DNA of 64,000 nucleotides from UBA4802 sp964509195 (lineage in GTDB: Bacteria; Spirochaetota; UBA4802; UB4802), in NCBI GenBank assembly GCA_964509195.1, contig CAZDWJ010000005.1, positions 1 to 64,000 on the forward strand, read 5' to 3'. A model generated the notes under the pieces. That model saw only the letters and a list, made by a program, of their open reading frames with translations, did not search any database and was not told the DNA's origin. Within the stretch, counting starts at the first letter, position 1; every line of letters starts with the position of its first letter. This document shows positions 36,004 to 45,647 of this stretch, piece after piece. The translations under genes and the position numbers were made by a program.

Positions 36004-36068
36004 GGTCATCCTAAACTTGATCCATGATCAATAATGAATGATGGATTACGGGGCAAGCCCGTAATGAC
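36004..36068. repeat. dispersed palindromic repeat (GTCATCC...GTAATGAC type)
   Basis: Begins GTCATCCTAAACTTGATCC and ends AAGCCCGTAATGAC. It contains two hairpins: TTGATC-CAT-GATCAA (36017-36031) and ATTACGGG-GCAAG-CCCGTAAT (36045-36065). This layout is that of the short intergenic palindromes found in many bacterial genomes; it is more GC-rich than its flanks. It lies 129 bases upstream of the cyclase-family gene. Confidence 0.6.
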
Positions 36069-36123
36069 AATACCGTAGGATACACCAACGCCCCTATTGC
36101 CTTGTGCCTATACAAAAAAATGT

Positions 36124-36152
36124 TTGCAATGACCCATTCTATTATATACAAT
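36124..36152 (+). promoter_or_regulatory. promoter of cyclase-family gene
   Basis: TTGCAA (36124-36129), a 17-base spacer and TACAAT (36147-36152), 46 bases before the ATG. Confidence 0.5.
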
Positions 36153-36197
36153 GCAGCAACATTTTTACATTGATACACATCATATCTGGAGGAAGCC

Positions 36198-36956
36198 ATG
36201 AAGATTATAGATCTATCTGCACTTATTGAACCCTCACCGCCTCAGACACCTGATTTTCTAAGAATTGATGTACAGTACCACTCCCACGCTGACGGAGCAA
36301 AGCAAGTGGAAGCGCTTCTTAAAGTTCCTGCTAATCTTATGCGTAATAGCGAAGGCTGGGCAACTGAAACCATCACTCGCCTTGGCACGCACGACAGCAC
36401 TCACGTAGATGCACCCTGGCATTACAACACAACCATTCAGGGAAAACCTGCCCCAACCATAGATGAACTCCCACTTGAATGGTTCTTTGGCAATGGTGTT
36501 AAGCTTGATATGACACATAAACCTGAAGGAAATCCCGTCTCACCTGAAGACATTGAAAAAGAATTACAACGTATTCACTACACCATACAGCCAAACGATA
36601 TAGTTTTACTCCAGACTGGAATGGACAAGTATTACGGGCAGCCTGATTACATCTTCCGTGGATGCGGTGTTACCTATGAAGCAACGGTGATGCTCTACAA
36701 TTTTGGCGTACGAGTGATGGGCATTGACGCGTGGGGCTGGGATATGCCACTGAACTTACAGGCACAGAAGGCGCTTCAAGAAAACAAACCTGGTGTGTTC
36801 TGGGCAGCACATCAAGCTGATCTGGTCTATTCGCACATGGAGCGGCTTGTTAATTTAGATAAACTGCCATCAACAGGATTTACAGTTGCCTGTTTTCCAT
36901 TGAAGATAAAAAAAGCAAGTGCAGCACCGGCACGTGTGGTCGCAATAATTGAGTAA
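36198..36956 (+). CDS. cyclase-family metal-dependent hydrolase (kynurenine formamidase-like)
   Basis: 252 residues of the Cyclase superfamily (KynB and relatives), amide or ester hydrolases. The metal motif is GTHDSTHVDAPWHY at 63-76, giving H65, H69, D71 and H75. IVLLQTGMDKYYG and MGIDAWGWDMP are typical. GGAGGAAGCC precedes the ATG. No tryptophan-catabolism genes are near, so the substrate is open. Confidence 0.88.
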   Translation: MKIIDLSALIEPSPPQTPDFLRIDVQYHSHADGAKQVEALLKVPANLMRNSEGWATETITRLGTHDSTHVDAPWHYNTTIQGKPAPTIDELPLEWFFGNGVKLDMTHKPEGNPVSPEDIEKELQRIHYTIQPNDIVLLQTGMDKYYGQPDYIFRGCGVTYEATVMLYNFGVRVMGIDAWGWDMPLNLQAQKALQENKPGVFWAAHQADLVYSHMERLVNLDKLPSTGFTVACFPLKIKKASAAPARVVAIIE

Positions 36957-36989
36957 GCGGTTGCACTGTTATTATTACGCTAAGTTCAA

Positions 36990-37784
36990 TTACTCCGAAA
37001 CTACACATATTCTGAATGTGTAAAACGGGCTTCGTGCAGTTGGACAGCGCCTAAAGCGGTATTCCCGCGCTCTCTGCAATCTGTTACTATAATACGAGCC
37101 ACCACGAAGCACCGTATAGGTGGTCCCGTATTCCTTATGTGGCAGGCAACCAGGATACCCAAAAAAGTAACTATCGGTCCACTCCCACACCATTCCGGGT
37201 AGGATTTCTTCTTCATTTGTAGCTGTTAAAAGCATATCGCAGTACTCACTCAAATGCATATTTTCGTTGGGCGATAGTTCCTGATACTGTTCCATCCCTG
37301 GCAAACCAGCAACCTGTGCAAAAGCCTCCCACATATACTCCGTGGGAAGCATAACCTTTTCACCTATCTTTTGCGAAAGATACTCACAGTACGCACGTGC
37401 GTCGTTGCAGCTTATCTGCAGCACACACATTGTGTCTGTATGCAACATATACAGTGCATCAAGCTTTGGTATGCCAAAAGGCTTTTGCCACCATAGGCCT
37501 TCCTTCTTTGTCCATCTGTTATCCCACGTCCACGACCATCCATCTTTTTCAGCCTGCGTAATAAACCCTGTATCTGCAACAAATTGTGCAAATTCGTTAA
37601 CCGTCACATAGCGCATTGCCAGGGAAACGTGAGGTACATACACAGTATGCTGCGGATATGAATGGTACAAATATTCTGGTTTAATATCATGAGGTAGTAG
37701 CGGCAAAAGCTTTTCAATAGTGTGTTCAGCAACACCTATTGTGTACGTTCCTGCTGGTACGTTGTATGCCGTTTCAATACCCAT
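36990..37784 (-). CDS. SUMF1/formylglycine-generating-enzyme-fold protein
   Basis: 264 residues with the SUMF1 (C-type-lectin-like) fold: AMRYVTVNEFAQFVADTGFIT, LPTEYMWEAFA, VWEWTDSYF and VLRGGSYYSN...RFRRCPTARSPFYTFRICVV. The FRCA-like site of true FGE reads FRICV here and the paired active cysteine pattern is not clear, so sulfatase activation is doubtful. The ATG overlaps a GGGGTCAGAGC repeat copy whose AAGGGG serves as its only visible ribosome-binding site. Confidence 0.8.
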   Translation of the reverse strand: MGIETAYNVPAGTYTIGVAEHTIEKLLPLLPHDIKPEYLYHSYPQHTVYVPHVSLAMRYVTVNEFAQFVADTGFITQAEKDGWSWTWDNRWTKKEGLWWQKPFGIPKLDALYMLHTDTMCVLQISCNDARAYCEYLSQKIGEKVMLPTEYMWEAFAQVAGLPGMEQYQELSPNENMHLSEYCDMLLTATNEEEILPGMVWEWTDSYFFGYPGCLPHKEYGTTYTVLRGGSYYSNRLQRAREYRFRRCPTARSPFYTFRICVVSE

Positions 37785-37795
37785 GCTCTGACCCC
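37785..37795 (-). repeat. fifth GGGGTCAGAGC repeat core
   Basis: On the minus strand GGGGTCAGAGC ends directly before the ATG of the SUMF1-fold gene. It is identical to the core copies at 77-87 and 136-146. The two complete cores elsewhere are followed by AT or CT as here. Confidence 0.65.
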
Positions 37796-37936
37796 TTACA
37801 ATCTCAACCAGTGTTGACCTTTATACTTCATGTCAACATAAAAGTATATTTTACTTGATATAATTAAACTATTAAATATTGTGCGTATAAACAGTAGCAA
37901 CAGTTGCAATGTGTTAAACACCAGATGGGGGAGTGT

Positions 37937-39544
37937 ATGAATTCCATTACGTTAATGATTATTGCTATAGCATTGTTTATAGTGGCGTATGCACTATATG
38001 GAAAGCTTGTTGCAAAGCTCCTTGGTATAGACCCTTCGCGCCAAACTCCTGCACACAGCATGTACGACGGCATTGATTACGTTCCGGCAAAAGCACCGGT
38101 ACTTCTGGGGCATCATTTTGCTTCTATTGCAGGGGCAGCTCCTATTATCGGCCCGATAGTTGCTGCTATATTTGGCTGGATACCGGTTGCTTTATGGATA
38201 CTTATTGGCGGCATATTTATGGGTGCAGTACATGATTTTACTGCGTTAATAGCATCGGTACGCCACGGTGGCAGGTCAATTGGCGAAGTAATTGAAGACC
38301 AAATAGGCAAACGTGGCAAATTTTTCTTTCTTATTTTTTCATGGTCCACTCTTGTACTCGTTATAGCTGTTTTCATTATTGTAGTTTCAAAAACATTTGA
38401 AGAAATACCTGCCGCTGCAAGTGCTTCATGTCTATTCATCCTTGCTGCCGTACTGTTTGGATACCTTTTATATAAATTAAAACTATCATTATCATTTGCT
38501 ACAATTATTGGTGTACTACTGCTAGCAGCATTTCTCTATATAGGGTATATATATCCCATACAGCTTACAGCAATGCAGTGGTCATATTTCTTAATGATTT
38601 ATATCTTCATTGCATCCGTGACGCCTGTTTGGATATTACTTCAACCTCGCGATTATCTTAATTCATTTATTCTGTATGCGCTTATAGTACTTGGAATAAT
38701 AAGCATCATACTGGCTAAACCTGATATTACTTTGCCTGCATATACAGATTTTTATGCCCCTCAGCTGGGTTATCTTTTCCCAATTTTATTTGTTACTGTG
38801 GCCTGCGGTGCAATATCTGGCTTTCATTCTCTGGTGGCATCCGGAACCAGCGCAAAGCAGCTGAACAACGAAAAAGATGCACGCATTGTGGGATATGGCG
38901 GCATGCTTATTGAATCAACTCTGGCTGTAATTGCACTCATCACAGCTGCTATTCTTACAAAAGAAAACTACATTCAGATGAAGTCAAATCCTGTAGCAAT
39001 ATTCTCGCATAGCCTTGGAAACATGATGACGTTACTGGGAATCCCGTATGATGCTGGCAAAACGTTTGCATCACTGGCTGTATCAGCATTTGCTCTCACA
39101 TCACTTGATACCGCAACACGCCTTGCACGGTTTGCCTGGCAGGAATTATTTTATGATAAACAAAAGTCAGAAAATCAGCAATCGCTGTTTTATAAAAACC
39201 GCTACGCAGCCACTATTGTAGCTGTGATTGTAGCAGGTATTCTTGTAGTAAGTGGTCAGGGATTAAAAATATGGCCTTTGTTTGGATCGGCCAATCAACT
39301 GTTAGCTGCATTAGCGTTGCTGGCAGTGACCGTGTGGCTTACAAGGCTCAAACGCTCAACGAGGTTTGTAAAAATACCCATGATATTTATGTTTGCAATA
39401 ACGTTGAGTGCTCTTGCAGTAATGGTGTATCACAATTTTATAAGTGCACACTATATTCTATCAGGAATTGCAGCGCTATTATTCATCCTAGCAGTATTTT
39501 TAGCATATGAAGCTGGACAAAGTCTTAAAGCATCAAAACGATAA
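37937..39544 (+). CDS. carbon starvation protein CstA family transporter
   Basis: Inner-membrane peptide/pyruvate transporter family. 535 residues with about fifteen helices: YDGIDYVPAKAPVLLGHHFASIAGAAPIIGPIVA, FMGAVHDFTALIASVRHGGRSI, TPVWILLQPRDYLN, CGAISGFHSLVASGTSAKQL and LTSLDTATRLARFAWQE are hallmark blocks. The start ATG 37937 follows GGGGGAG; a frame from 37904 is longer but covers this site. No YjiY-type two-component regulator is adjacent. Confidence 0.92.
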   Translation: MNSITLMIIAIALFIVAYALYGKLVAKLLGIDPSRQTPAHSMYDGIDYVPAKAPVLLGHHFASIAGAAPIIGPIVAAIFGWIPVALWILIGGIFMGAVHDFTALIASVRHGGRSIGEVIEDQIGKRGKFFFLIFSWSTLVLVIAVFIIVVSKTFEEIPAAASASCLFILAAVLFGYLLYKLKLSLSFATIIGVLLLAAFLYIGYIYPIQLTAMQWSYFLMIYIFIASVTPVWILLQPRDYLNSFILYALIVLGIISIILAKPDITLPAYTDFYAPQLGYLFPILFVTVACGAISGFHSLVASGTSAKQLNNEKDARIVGYGGMLIESTLAVIALITAAILTKENYIQMKSNPVAIFSHSLGNMMTLLGIPYDAGKTFASLAVSAFALTSLDTATRLARFAWQELFYDKQKSENQQSLFYKNRYAATIVAVIVAGILVVSGQGLKIWPLFGSANQLLAALALLAVTVWLTRLKRSTRFVKIPMIFMFAITLSALAVMVYHNFISAHYILSGIAALLFILAVFLAYEAGQSLKASKR

Positions 39545-39585
39545 AGAGTCTTTTTAATCTTTACTATTTATGAACACATAAATTT

Positions 39586-39610
39586 AAGGCCGGGATTTCG
39601 GCCTTTTTTT
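39586..39610 (+). terminator. rho-independent terminator after cstA-like gene
   Basis: AAGGCCG (39586-39592) pairs with CGGCCTT (39599-39605) and is followed by a T run. Confidence 0.85.
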
Positions 39611-40691
39611 ATATCATCTGTTCAATCTCTTGCTCTATTGCTTTAACCGCTTCATCGGCTAGCATTATTTTTTTCTTTTCACCTTTTGCAAATAGCACTA
39701 CCTTCCCGTCACGCGCACCTGCTATACCTACATCAGCATGGCGTGCCTCGCCAGGGCCGTTTACCTCGCAACCCATTACCGCAACGGTTATATGTCTTTG
39801 TTTTTCTATTAATTCTTTTTGGAAGCGTGAAGTAAGCAGTGCTTCTACTTCCTGCGTTAACGCAAGAATATCAAGCTTTGTGTCGGTCCTACCGCAAGTG
39901 GGACAGGCTATTATAGTAAACGGCCTGAATCTGAAACCACCGATTTCCAGTATGCGCTTTGCCACCTTCACTTCATTAACAGGATCTCCCGTCATAGAAA
40001 CACGAATGGTGTCCCCAATGCCTTCATACAGCAGCGTTCCAATAACCATACTGCTTGCTATAATACAATCAGTGCCCCAACCTGCTTCGGTTAATCCTAT
40101 GTGTATGGGATAATCCCTTTGAGTTGTAAAGAGTCTGTTTGCCTCGATTGTCTGCAGCAAGTCTGATGATTTTATTGAAACAACAATGTGTGTATACCCA
40201 CAATCTTCAAGAATCTGCACGTGTTCCATTGCCGAAGCAACAAGCGTGCGGGGATTCACCTCTTTGTATTTTTTAATATCAACCGAACCAGAGTTTACAC
40301 CTATACGTATGGGAATATTTCGCTCGCGTGCTGCATGTACAAGTGCTACAACGTTTTCCTTAGCTCCAATGTTACCGGGATTTATGCGCAGCTTATCAAT
40401 TCCATTGTCAATAGCTTTGAGAGCAATTTTATAATTGAAATGAATATCCGCACATAGTGGCACTGCTACTTCTTTTTTTATTTGTGCTATGTACTGTGCA
40501 TCATCTTCGGTACGCAATGCAAGTCGCACCAATTGTGCTCCCTCCTGCTGTAATGCCGTAATCTGCCGTATCGTCTGTTTTACCTGACTAATTGGAATAT
40601 TGGTCATCGACTGTACTGAAACAGGTGCATCCCCACCTATAGGCAGACTGCCTGCGTACACAGTACGAGTTTTTCTGCGGGTGTAGTTCAT
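39609..40691 (-). CDS. ispG: 4-hydroxy-3-methylbut-2-enyl diphosphate synthase (flavodoxin/ferredoxin)
   Basis: Sixth step of the MEP isoprenoid pathway, an iron-sulfur enzyme. 360 residues: VSVQSMTNIPI and VPLCADIHFNYKIALKA in the TIM barrel, and the [4Fe-4S] cysteines in CPTCGRT and MGCEVNGPGEA. Last gene of the rpsB-to-ispG cluster, 21 bases after rseP. The ATG lacks a clear ribosome-binding site; an octamer-like CGATAGTTACTG lies directly before it. Confidence 0.96.
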   Translation of the reverse strand: MNYTRRKTRTVYAGSLPIGGDAPVSVQSMTNIPISQVKQTIRQITALQQEGAQLVRLALRTEDDAQYIAQIKKEVAVPLCADIHFNYKIALKAIDNGIDKLRINPGNIGAKENVVALVHAARERNIPIRIGVNSGSVDIKKYKEVNPRTLVASAMEHVQILEDCGYTHIVVSIKSSDLLQTIEANRLFTTQRDYPIHIGLTEAGWGTDCIIASSMVIGTLLYEGIGDTIRVSMTGDPVNEVKVAKRILEIGGFRFRPFTIIACPTCGRTDTKLDILALTQEVEALLTSRFQKELIEKQRHITVAVMGCEVNGPGEARHADVGIAGARDGKVVLFAKGEKKKIMLADEAVKAIEQEIEQMI

Positions 40692-40711
40692 TAATCAGTA
40701 ACTATCGTACA

Positions 40712-42274
40712 TCAAAATAAATCCTTAAAAAATGGCAAAAACGATAAATCATTGAATATAACAAATATTCCTAAAAGCACCAGTATGGCAAAACCAATCA
40801 TCTGAATTTTTTCCAAAAGTTTTTGACTGAACGCGCGGCGGGTAATTGCCTCGTAAAGAAAGATGAGAATAAAGCTGCCATCAACCATTGGTATGGGAAG
40901 AAGATTCATCACCATAAGAATGATGGATATCTTTGCCATAAGGATGATAAATGCTGACACACCGCGATAGTATGCGGTATCACCGGCAATCTTGGCTATG
41001 CGAATTGGCCCTGACAAATTCTGCCGCACATCAAGCTCGCCTGAGAACATCATCCCAATACCTTTGAAATTGAGCGCAATAAAATCAAACGGGTCAACCA
41101 GTGCTTTCACAAATGCATCATACGCACCATACTGAATAAATTTATTTTCAGGGGATATAGCTGTTTCAATACCTACAAATCCATAGCTTTCAAATTTCAT
41201 AGTGCCTTTATAGCTGCCCCCTGGCGTTTGTAGTGTGATTGTACCTTTTGATTTGTTGATGATATCTTTCATCTGCGCAAAAGAACTAACAGCTTTACCA
41301 TTGATACGTACATTACCTTTATCTGCTGCTGCTTTTATTAATGACAAGGAATCTACTGTTATTGTGTATACATCTTTTGGGAAGCGCATATCGGTAAACT
41401 GATTTATTTGCAACACCTCTTTTGTTGTAGGCGTAACGGGCAAAGTAATAAGGCGGCCACCTCTGTTTATGGTAAGGGATAATTCCTTTTGTGGATGCTT
41501 TCTGATAAAACCTGTAAATTCTTCAGGTGAATGAAACTGCGTACCGTTTGCTTCAATAATCTCATCCATTTCTTTTAAACCAGCTTTTTTAGCCGGAGAA
41601 TTATCAAGTATTCCCATAACCAAAACTCTGTCACCATACGGCATAACACCAATGGTGTAGTAGCCTTTTTTTGTGTATTTTTTTGGGGCGATAGTTACTT
41701 CTAATTCATCTTTGCCACGCAATGCTTTTACAACAATAGGCTTACCTTTTGAAAAAGCAACCTTGCTCTGAATATCAGTAAAACCTGTGACCTGTTCATT
41801 GTTGATTGCAACAATTGTATCACCTGTTCTGAGTCCTGCTTCATATGCCGGAGAAGCATATTCACCTTTTGTTAAATACTCAGGAATATAAATCTTATTT
41901 GTTTCAACCGGATACCCGTGTATATTCATAATAAAGAAAAGTATGATGCCAAAAAACAAGTTGAAAAGCGGGCCCATTAGTACAGTAACAACACGCTTTA
42001 ATGGATGTGCACTTAAAAACTCATATGGCTTACCTTCACGCGTATCGTTTGGATCTTCTCCATAAAACTTGCAGTACCCACCAAATGGGATTAACGTTAT
42101 CTGATAGGTTGTATCACCCCATTTTTTCTTTATGAAACCCTTCCCATATCCTATAGAAAATACTTCAGCTTTAATGCCTACCATTTTGCCACCCAAAAGG
42201 TGTCCCAATTCATGAACAAAAATACACAAGCCAAGTAAAACAACTGCTGCTACAATATACGTAAGTGTTACCAT
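40712..42274 (-). CDS. rseP: RIP zinc metalloprotease RseP
   Basis: Site-2 intramembrane protease that cuts anti-sigma factors and signal-peptide remnants. HELGH at residues 21-25 in the first helix binds zinc, and NLLPIPMVDG in the last third supplies the third ligand. Two clear PDZ domains (SPAYEAGLRTGDTIVAIN and NSPAKKAGLKEMDEIIEANG) lie between. At 520 residues it is somewhat long, with extra material after the second PDZ domain (about 290-390). GAGGTAG precedes the ATG. Confidence 0.94.
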   Translation of the reverse strand: MVTLTYIVAAVVLLGLCIFVHELGHLLGGKMVGIKAEVFSIGYGKGFIKKKWGDTTYQITLIPFGGYCKFYGEDPNDTREGKPYEFLSAHPLKRVVTVLMGPLFNLFFGIILFFIMNIHGYPVETNKIYIPEYLTKGEYASPAYEAGLRTGDTIVAINNEQVTGFTDIQSKVAFSKGKPIVVKALRGKDELEVTIAPKKYTKKGYYTIGVMPYGDRVLVMGILDNSPAKKAGLKEMDEIIEANGTQFHSPEEFTGFIRKHPQKELSLTINRGGRLITLPVTPTTKEVLQINQFTDMRFPKDVYTITVDSLSLIKAAADKGNVRINGKAVSSFAQMKDIINKSKGTITLQTPGGSYKGTMKFESYGFVGIETAISPENKFIQYGAYDAFVKALVDPFDFIALNFKGIGMMFSGELDVRQNLSGPIRIAKIAGDTAYYRGVSAFIILMAKISIILMVMNLLPIPMVDGSFILIFLYEAITRRAFSQKLLEKIQMIGFAILVLLGIFVIFNDLSFLPFFKDLF

Positions 42275-42282
42275 TATCTACC

Positions 42283-43443
42283 TCATATAAATGTTAGTGC
42301 TAATTGTCGTGCCTCTGCATCAGCATTGAATATTGTTTCCAGGTCAGGATTATCAATCCTATTGTGCTTTCCTAAAACCTTTTCTACCACAGATACTATT
42401 TTAGTAAATGTTATTTTCCTTTTCAAAAATGCCTGTACCGCTACTTCATTTGCTGCATTGAGAACTGCCGGCATTGTGCCACCCTGTTTTCCGGCTTCAT
42501 AGCAAAGTCCCAGTGCTGGATAGCGTTTGCAATCCGGTTTGGCAAAATGCAGTGAACCAAGTGCAGTCAAATCAACAGTACCAAATTCATTGCTACACAT
42601 GTCTGGAAACGTCAATGCCCGCTGTATAGGGTATACCATATCGGTAATACTCATATGTGCAAGTAATGTACCGTCAATAAGTTCTACCATTCCGTGAATA
42701 ATACTTTCCGGGTGAATCATCACATCAATTGATTCATACGGCACTGAAAAAAGGTAATGTGCTTCAATGACCTCAAGGCCCTTATTCATCAGTGTTGCAG
42801 AATCTATGGTTATCTTTTTGCCCATATCCCAGGTTGGGTGCGTTAGGGCCTCTTCAATGGTAACTGTATCAAGCGATTCAACCGGCTTGTGGCGTACACT
42901 CCCACCGCTGGCGGTGAGAACCAATCGCTTCACAAAATCATTGCGCCGCCCATTCAGCAATGTAAATATAGCGCAATGCTCACTGTCCACAGGTAAAAGT
43001 TCCACATTATGCCGCTGCAGTAGATTTAAGAAAATATCTCCTGCCATCACCAGCGTTTCCTTATTGGCAATAGCAATGCGCCTGATATGCGGTAACGCTT
43101 CAAGCGTTGGCTTTAGTGCAGCAGCACCAACAATCCCAACAACCAGAATATCAGCTTCACTGGCAACAAGTTGACTTAAACCATCAAGCCCTTCATAAAA
43201 AACTATCGAACTAAATTCTTTTTTTAACGCTTTATATTCCGGGCTGGTACATGTGTGTTCATCACTAACCGCAACATACTCTGGATGAAATTCCTGTATC
43301 TGCTCTTTTAAAAGGGTTATGTTTTTATGGCACGATAGCCCCTTCACAACAAACCTGCTACCAAACTGACGTATCACCTTAAGGGTAGAAATGCCTATTG
43401 AGCCGGTAGAACCTAATAGTATCACGCGTGAAAGCATATTCAA
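42283..43443 (-). CDS. dxr: 1-deoxy-D-xylulose 5-phosphate reductoisomerase
   Basis: Second step of the MEP pathway, NADPH-dependent. 386 residues: GSTGSIGISTLKV, IANKETLVMAGD, LPVDSEHCAIF, TASGGSVR and the metal/substrate block MNKGLEVIEAHYLF are intact. Start is probably the TTG at 43443, with AAGGT six bases upstream; an ATG two codons later is the alternative. Between cdsA and rseP. Confidence 0.95.
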   Translation of the reverse strand: MNMLSRVILLGSTGSIGISTLKVIRQFGSRFVVKGLSCHKNITLLKEQIQEFHPEYVAVSDEHTCTSPEYKALKKEFSSIVFYEGLDGLSQLVASEADILVVGIVGAAALKPTLEALPHIRRIAIANKETLVMAGDIFLNLLQRHNVELLPVDSEHCAIFTLLNGRRNDFVKRLVLTASGGSVRHKPVESLDTVTIEEALTHPTWDMGKKITIDSATLMNKGLEVIEAHYLFSVPYESIDVMIHPESIIHGMVELIDGTLLAHMSITDMVYPIQRALTFPDMCSNEFGTVDLTALGSLHFAKPDCKRYPALGLCYEAGKQGGTMPAVLNAANEVAVQAFLKRKITFTKIVSVVEKVLGKHNRIDNPDLETIFNADAEARQLALTFI

Positions 43444-43452
43444 ATAATTACC

Positions 43453-44340
43453 TTATGCTATTCCTCTTAACATCAAGTAATAGTAAAATAGAGGCATCGC
43501 AAATATCGTTGAATCAAATACATCCCACATACCACCATGCCCTGGAATAATTGAACCAGAGTCTTTTATTGCACCATCACGTTTCATTGCTGATTCAAGC
43601 AGATCGCCAACATTGCCAATAATACTAAAAAGTATCCCTATTATGGCTGATTCAACTATACTGAAAAAATACCTGCCATAAAACACTTCAATAAACTGAC
43701 TGTACAACACAGCAAACACTATTCCAAATAAAAGCCCTGTGAAGTATCCCTCCCAGGATTTGTTTGGCGATGCTTTAAAATTTGCTTTGTGTTTACCAAA
43801 ATACACACCGCCAAAATATGCTCCGCTATCATTAATCATTACAATCAGATGAACAAAGATGATGAAGATAATTCCATCCCGCAATGGTTTTAAGAACATT
43901 ATATGAGCATACGGGATAACAATAATGAACCATCCAAGGATGGTAGCCCCTAACGAATATATGCCACCTTTTAATGGGCGTTTGAAAATATGTATAGTAG
44001 CCAGTACACTTACGGCTATCATTACAACAGCAAGCAGATAGCGTACATCAAAATGTATGGTTATACCGCCAATACCGGTTATGTTGCCATAAGCATAGGA
44101 ATACATGATTACATTTATAATAAAAGCAGAAATCAATCCTGTTTTGACAAATGGCCTGTAGCCGGTTTCCCCTTCAGCTATCTGATAGAATTCCCACAGA
44201 CACACACCAGTAACAATCAAACTTACCAGAAGAATGGGCAATGAGTACAGAGCATCAGTTATAATCAAAAAGATATAAACTGGCAAAGCTACAACTGCAG
44301 TCATAATTCTAATCAATGTATTTCGAGTGCGCTCTTTCAT
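43453..44340 (-). CDS. cdsA: phosphatidate cytidylyltransferase
   Basis: Makes CDP-diacylglycerol for phospholipid synthesis. About eight membrane helices in 295 residues and the CDS signature in the C-terminal third, SxxKRDGAIKDSGSIIPGHGGMWDVFDS. SPNKSWEGYFTGLLFGI is also characteristic. The ATG overlaps the uppS stop by four bases and has GAGGAGG upstream. Confidence 0.95.
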   Translation of the reverse strand: MKERTRNTLIRIMTAVVALPVYIFLIITDALYSLPILLVSLIVTGVCLWEFYQIAEGETGYRPFVKTGLISAFIINVIMYSYAYGNITGIGGITIHFDVRYLLAVVMIAVSVLATIHIFKRPLKGGIYSLGATILGWFIIVIPYAHIMFLKPLRDGIIFIIFVHLIVMINDSGAYFGGVYFGKHKANFKASPNKSWEGYFTGLLFGIVFAVLYSQFIEVFYGRYFFSIVESAIIGILFSIIGNVGDLLESAMKRDGAIKDSGSIIPGHGGMWDVFDSTIFAMPLFYYYLMLRGIA

Positions 44341-45059
44341 ACGCCACCAAACCTCCTCTCCCTGTGTTGATATTCATATATTGCCTGGTAGAGATGCTTC
44401 TCGTTAAAATCCGGCCACAACACTTTCATAAACACTAATTCTGCATATGCTATCTGCCATAACAGAAAGTTGCTTATCCGGTATTCCCCGCTTGTTCGTA
44501 TCAACAGATCAACATCCGGCAACCCTTTTGTATATAAATACTTTTCAAATATTTTGGGTGTAAGCGATAGCTCATCTGAAGGCCTTTCTTGTAACCATTC
44601 ATTCACCGCATGAATAATCTCAAGCCTTCCGCCATAATTAAGACAAAAGTTTAAAATAATCTTGTTATTGTTTTTTGATTTTTCTATAGCTTCCGTGATG
44701 ATACGCTGTACATTTTCCGGCAGCTCTTTCAGGCTCCCCGAATGCCTTACCTGCACACCTTTTTCAATTATGGTTTTCAACTTCTTTTCAAAGAATGACT
44801 CAAGAAGATTCCACAAGCCGTTAATTTCGTCTTTTGGGCGGGACCAGTTTTCAGTGGAAAACGCATATAACGATACAACTTTTATTCCAAGCTCTAAGGC
44901 TGTATCCATGCATCGCTCAATAGTTTCTGCACCACGTCTGTGCCCTTCAATACGTGGCAGCCCCCTGCGTTTAGCCCATCGTCCGTTGCCGTCCATAATG
45001 ATGGCAACGTGGGTGGGGATATTCCCGTAATCAATTTTTCGTTTAAAATTAATTATCAT
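44337..45059 (-). CDS. uppS: undecaprenyl diphosphate synthase (cis-prenyltransferase)
   Basis: Condenses isopentenyl units into the C55 carrier for peptidoglycan and surface polysaccharide. 240 residues: HVAIIMDGNGRWAKRRGLPRIEGHRRGAE, SLYAFSTENWSRP and DVDLLIRTSGEYRISNFLLWQIAYAELVF are the family's regions. No clear ribosome-binding site before the ATG. 30 bases after frr. Confidence 0.96.
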   Translation of the reverse strand: MIINFKRKIDYGNIPTHVAIIMDGNGRWAKRRGLPRIEGHRRGAETIERCMDTALELGIKVVSLYAFSTENWSRPKDEINGLWNLLESFFEKKLKTIIEKGVQVRHSGSLKELPENVQRIITEAIEKSKNNNKIILNFCLNYGGRLEIIHAVNEWLQERPSDELSLTPKIFEKYLYTKGLPDVDLLIRTSGEYRISNFLLWQIAYAELVFMKVLWPDFNEKHLYQAIYEYQHRERRFGGV

Positions 45060-45089
45060 ATAAATAAGTATACAAAAGGCTGCAATAAG

Positions 45090-45647
45090 TTACAAGTTCA
45101 TAATCTCTTTTTCTTTGCTGTCGGTCATCGTCTGGACTTCACCTACAAATTTATCAGTAATTTTCTGAATTTCATCCAGTGCATTTTTGGCTTCATCCTC
45201 AGAAATTTCTTTTGACTTCTCAAGGTCTTTTACCATATCATTGCCGTCACGGCGTATATTACGTATGGCAACCTTGCATTCCTCAGCTTTCTGTTTAATC
45301 ATTTTTACATATTCTTTGCGGCGCTCTTCTGTAAGCTCAGGTATCTGAATACGAATGATGTTGCCATCGTTGCTTGGGGTCAACGAAAGGTTTGATTTTA
45401 AAATGGCTTTTTCAATTGCGCCCAAGTTAGTTCTATCCCAGGGCTGAATGACCACAAGCCTGGGCTCGGGACAGGATATTGTAGCAACCTGATTAAGTGG
45501 CATCTCCGTTCCGTACGCTTCCACTTTTACATTGTCAAAGATTGCAGGATTAGCCCTGCCAGTACGGATTGTTGCAAAATCCTTTGCAAGAGTTTGAACA
45601 CTTTTCTGCATCCGGTTTTTTACATCATCAAGTATATCTTTTATCAT
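45090..45647 (-). CDS. frr: ribosome recycling factor
   Basis: Releases ribosomes after termination with EF-G. 185 residues, the standard length, with RTGRANPAIFDNVKVEAYGTEMPLNQVATI, PWDRTNLGAIEKAIL and the final helix KFVGEVQTMTDSKEKEIMNL. GGGGGAA precedes the ATG. A 396-base non-coding stretch separates it from pyrH, unusual for this operon. Confidence 0.96.
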   Translation of the reverse strand: MIKDILDDVKNRMQKSVQTLAKDFATIRTGRANPAIFDNVKVEAYGTEMPLNQVATISCPEPRLVVIQPWDRTNLGAIEKAILKSNLSLTPSNDGNIIRIQIPELTEERRKEYVKMIKQKAEECKVAIRNIRRDGNDMVKDLEKSKEISEDEAKNALDEIQKITDKFVGEVQTMTDSKEKEIMNL

